NCBI GenBank assembly: GCA_036787815.1
Contig: DAIQOP010000193.1
Coordinates: 1-7,498, forward strand
Direction: 5' to 3'
DNA: 7,498 nt
From: DATBAK01 sp036787815
Lineage (GTDB): Bacteria > Actinomycetota > Acidimicrobiia > IMCC26256 > PALSA-610
A model generated the notes under the pieces. The model searched no databases. It was not told the origin of the DNA and was given only the letters and a program-made list of their open reading frames with translations. Positions 5,588-7,498 of the stretch are shown in pieces (position 1 is the first letter of the stretch; the number at the start of each line of letters is the position of its first letter). The position numbers were made by a program, and so were the translations under genes.

Positions 5588-6679
5588 ATGACGCATGTGA
5601 TGGAGCCCGAGACGGGACCGGTCGGCCAGGTGTCGATGGTCTTCGATCTCAACAAATGCATGGGGTGCCAGACCTGCTCCGTCGCGTGCAAGGTCCTCTG
5701 GACCCGGGAGGCGGGCGAGGAGCACGAGTGGTGGTGCTCGGTCAACACGCAGCCCGGGCGGGGCACGCCGCGCGACTGGGAAGACATGGGCGGCGGCGTC
5801 CGCGACGGGGCACCGGTGGCCGGGCGCCAGCCGACCCGGGCCGAGTGGGGTGGCGGGTGGGACTTCAACTATCAGGAGGTCTTCTACGGCGGGAAGGGCA
5901 AGTCGGTGCACCTGCACGCGGTCGATCCCGGCGACAAGTCGACCGAGTGGGGCATGAACTGGGACGAGGACCAGGGCGCGGGCGAGTGGCCGAACGCGTA
6001 CTACTTCTACCTGCCCCGGCTCTGCAACCACTGCACGCGCCCGGTGTGCGCCGAGGCGTGCCCCACCGGCGCGATGTACAAGCGGCGGGAAGACGGCATC
6101 GTGCTGCGCGACGAGGACGCGTGCCAGGGTTTCCGCTTCTGCGTCGAGGCGTGCCCGTACAAGAAGATCTACTACAACTACGCGCGCAAGGTCTCGCAGC
6201 ACTGCATCATGTGTTTCCCACGCCTCGAAGAGGGTGTCGCACCGGCGTGCGCGCGGCAGTGTCCGGGTCGGCTCGTGTTCGTCGGAATGCTCGACGACAC
6301 CGAAGGGCCCATCTACAAGCTCGTGCACGAGTGGGGCGTCGCGCTCCCGCTCCATGCCGAGTACGGCACGGGACCGAACATCTTCTACATCCCGCCGCTC
6401 GCGCCGTATCGCCTCAATGACGACATGTCGGTGGACTACGTGACGCCGCGCATCCCGCCGGAGTACCTCGAGAGCCTGTTCGGCCCACGCGTGCACCAGG
6501 TGCTCGACACGTTGCGCGTCGAGCTCGAGCGTGTGCGTGACGGCGGCACGTCGGAGATCCTCGAGACGCTCATCGTCTACCGGTGGCAGAGCCTGTTCGG
6601 CCCGTTCACCACCGACCCGGCGACGCTCGACCGGAGCCCGGCATCGGTGGCGGTCACGCTCGGCACGAAGCCGGCGTAG
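5588..6679 (+). CDS. type II DMSO reductase-family iron-sulfur (beta) subunit
   Basis: This 363-residue polyferredoxin moves electrons between the Mo subunit and the rest of the complex, as NarH, SerB and EbdB do. Four cluster motifs are visible. They are C24-x2-C27-x2-C30-x3-C34; C146-x2-C149-x4-C154-x3-C158; C179-x2-F182-x2-C185-x3-C189; and C206-x2-C209-x11-C221-x3-C225. In the third, an aromatic residue replaces the second cysteine, as Trp does in NarH, pointing to one [3Fe-4S] and three [4Fe-4S] clusters. A long Trp-rich insert lies between motifs one and two (about residues 41-140), as usual in type II beta subunits. The C-terminal part (about 240-345) lacks membrane segments. The ATG at 5588 is preceded by GGAGGAAA (5577-5584), and the gene begins 12 bases after gamma. 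There is no signal peptide; relatives normally travel with the Tat signal of alpha, which is missing here. Confidence 0.92.
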   Translation: MTHVMEPETGPVGQVSMVFDLNKCMGCQTCSVACKVLWTREAGEEHEWWCSVNTQPGRGTPRDWEDMGGGVRDGAPVAGRQPTRAEWGGGWDFNYQEVFYGGKGKSVHLHAVDPGDKSTEWGMNWDEDQGAGEWPNAYYFYLPRLCNHCTRPVCAEACPTGAMYKRREDGIVLRDEDACQGFRFCVEACPYKKIYYNYARKVSQHCIMCFPRLEEGVAPACARQCPGRLVFVGMLDDTEGPIYKLVHEWGVALPLHAEYGTGPNIFYIPPLAPYRLNDDMSVDYVTPRIPPEYLESLFGPRVHQVLDTLRVELERVRDGGTSEILETLIVYRWQSLFGPFTTDPATLDRSPASVAVTLGTKPA

Positions 6680-6694
6680 GCGCGAGGAGGCCGC

Positions 6695-7351
6695 GTGTTC
6701 ATCTATTCGCTCTCGGGCCTGCAGCTCACGGAGACCGGTGCCCCAGTCGCGGTAGAGGTCGAGGACAACGAGACGACCGCGCGCACCGCGATGTACCAGA
6801 CCCTCGGGCGCATGTTCCTGCCTCCCGACGACGAGTGCTGGGAGCTCGCGCACGACGGCCGGTGGGCGAAGGAGCTCGACGCGGCGGGCACGCTGCTCGC
6901 CTTCCCCTTCGACCCGGGCGAGCAGCCGGACCCGGACGGGAACCGGGCCGCCCTCGAGGCGGAATACGAGCGGCTGTTCGTCGACGCGATCCGGGCCGGC
7001 GCGTGGTTCGACGGCGCGTCGAGCACGCACGACGAGGTCGTGCGGTTCTACGAGTACTTCGGCCTGAAGACCGGCGAGGGCGCGCGCCCCGTCGACCATG
7101 TCGTCACCGAGTGCGACTTCATGCAGTACCTCACGTACAAGGAGGCCGCGGCGCCGTCCGACCGACTGCGGGGGTCGTATCGGCGCGCGCAGCTCGACTT
7201 CGTCGGCCGGCACCTCTCGGTCTGGCTGCCTCGGCTGGCGGAGCACGTCACGGCCTCTGCCCCCGCACCGTTCTATGCCTGGGCGACGAGTGCGCTCACC
7301 GGGTTCGTCGCATCGGACCACGCGTACGTGACGGCGCTCCTCGGCGGTTGA
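6695..7351 (+). CDS. TorD/NarJ/DmsD-like molybdoenzyme assembly chaperone (delta subunit)
   Basis: The 218-residue, mainly helical protein matches cytoplasmic chaperones that bind the apo-alpha subunit and help Mo-cofactor insertion. Supporting segments are EYERLF (90-95), the helix VVRFYEYFGL (115-124), RPVDHVVTECDFMQYL (131-146), which resembles the conserved D-H-x4-E-x2-F-M region of this family, and the helix RRAQLDFVGRHLSVWLPRL (163-181). The GTG start at 6695 follows an AGGAGG site (6685-6690) by four bases. It is the last gene of the operon and lies 15 bases after beta. In exported enzymes such chaperones also guard the Tat signal. Since alpha has none, only the NarJ-like maturation role is expected here. 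No terminator was found after it. Confidence 0.85.
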   Translation: MFIYSLSGLQLTETGAPVAVEVEDNETTARTAMYQTLGRMFLPPDDECWELAHDGRWAKELDAAGTLLAFPFDPGEQPDPDGNRAALEAEYERLFVDAIRAGAWFDGASSTHDEVVRFYEYFGLKTGEGARPVDHVVTECDFMQYLTYKEAAAPSDRLRGSYRRAQLDFVGRHLSVWLPRLAEHVTASAPAPFYAWATSALTGFVASDHAYVTALLGG

Positions 7352-7445
7352 TGCACCGTACGATCGTCGGCATCGCGCGGGAGGAAGAGGTGCACACCCG
7401 GCCCAGGCCACGCGTTCGGACTGAAGTGACAATAGGCATGCGAAC

Positions 7446-7498
7446 GTGATCTCGGGCTTCGTGCATCCTGACTTCGGTGGCGTCACCGAAGCGCTACG
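7446..7498 (+). CDS. 5' fragment of a possible beta-lactamase/esterase-family serine hydrolase
   Basis: From a GTG at 7446 the frame reads MISGFVHPDFGGVTEAL up to the window edge; an in-frame stop at 7422 limits it upstream. The pattern G-x-V-x-P-x-F-x-x-V-x-x-A is like the first helix of class C beta-lactamase-like esterases in actinobacteria. Only 17 codons are visible and the ribosome binding site is weak (AGG, 9 bases upstream), so this is a suggestion. It starts 94 bases after the chaperone gene and may be a separate transcript. Confidence 0.4.
   Translation, partial: MISGFVHPDFGGVTEAL

Noticed and set aside
7351..7449. A 32-codon frame starting at an ATG overlapping the chaperone stop (TGATG).
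   Set aside because: Although the overlap looks like translational coupling, the product is short, basic and featureless, and the start has no ribosome binding site of its own.
4478..7486. A 1002-codon open frame on the minus strand opposite the end of alpha, gamma, beta and delta.
   Set aside because: It spans four well-supported plus-strand genes and has no recognisable domain; it is a codon-bias shadow.
7472..7491. Perfect 8-bp inverted repeat CTTCGGTG-GCGT-CACCGAAG that could be an operon terminator.
   Set aside because: There is no T-run after it, and it falls inside the apparent start of the next coding sequence. The GCGT loop shared with the hairpin at 5469-5502 is probably coincidence.

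Overview
The window is a uniformly GC-rich stretch with dense G/C-ending codons, short purine-rich Shine-Dalgarno sites and GTG starts. This fits a high-GC actinobacterium, possibly of the Acidimicrobiia type, but that placement is inferred from style only. No RNA genes, insertion sequences, CRISPR arrays or attachment sites were seen.

Layout. (1) Positions 1-822, plus strand: the C-terminal part, or a short stand-alone version, of an AMP-binding (ANL superfamily) protein with several key motifs eroded. (2) Positions 804-1445, minus strand: an unrecognised 213-residue protein that overlaps gene 1 tail to tail. (3) Positions 1538-1996, plus strand: an Rrf2-family transcription factor with three C-terminal cysteines suited to an Fe-S cluster, divergent from gene 2. 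(4) Positions 2145-7351: a tight four-gene operon for a type II DMSO reductase-family molybdoenzyme. Its order is alpha (molybdopterin subunit), gamma (heme-b-subunit-like), beta (Fe-S subunit), delta (TorD/NarJ-like chaperone), with gaps of 2, 12 and 15 bases. (5) From 7446: the first codons of what may be a beta-lactamase-like serine hydrolase, cut by the window end. The 94 bases between 7352 and 7445 hold nothing I can support.

How it works together. The alpha subunit should carry the Mo-bis-MGD cofactor and one Fe-S cluster. Beta should carry three [4Fe-4S] clusters and one [3Fe-4S] cluster. Delta should assist cofactor insertion and assembly. In the studied relatives (selenate, chlorate, dimethylsulfide and ethylbenzene enzymes) alpha has a Tat signal and gamma has a Sec signal plus a heme b held by Met and Lys. 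Here neither alpha nor gamma has an export signal. Gamma also has no methionine apart from its start and no lysine in its C-terminal third. The operon therefore looks like a cytoplasmic branch of this family with a gamma subunit that is heme-free or ligates heme differently. The substrate cannot be read from the sequence.

Regulation. A good sigma70-type promoter (TTGTCA, 17-bp spacer, TAGGAT) precedes the operon. The rrf2 promoter matches it at 20 of 30 positions in register, including an 8-9 bp block inside the spacer. This suggests that the Rrf2 protein controls both itself and the operon, probably in response to redox, NO or Fe-S status.
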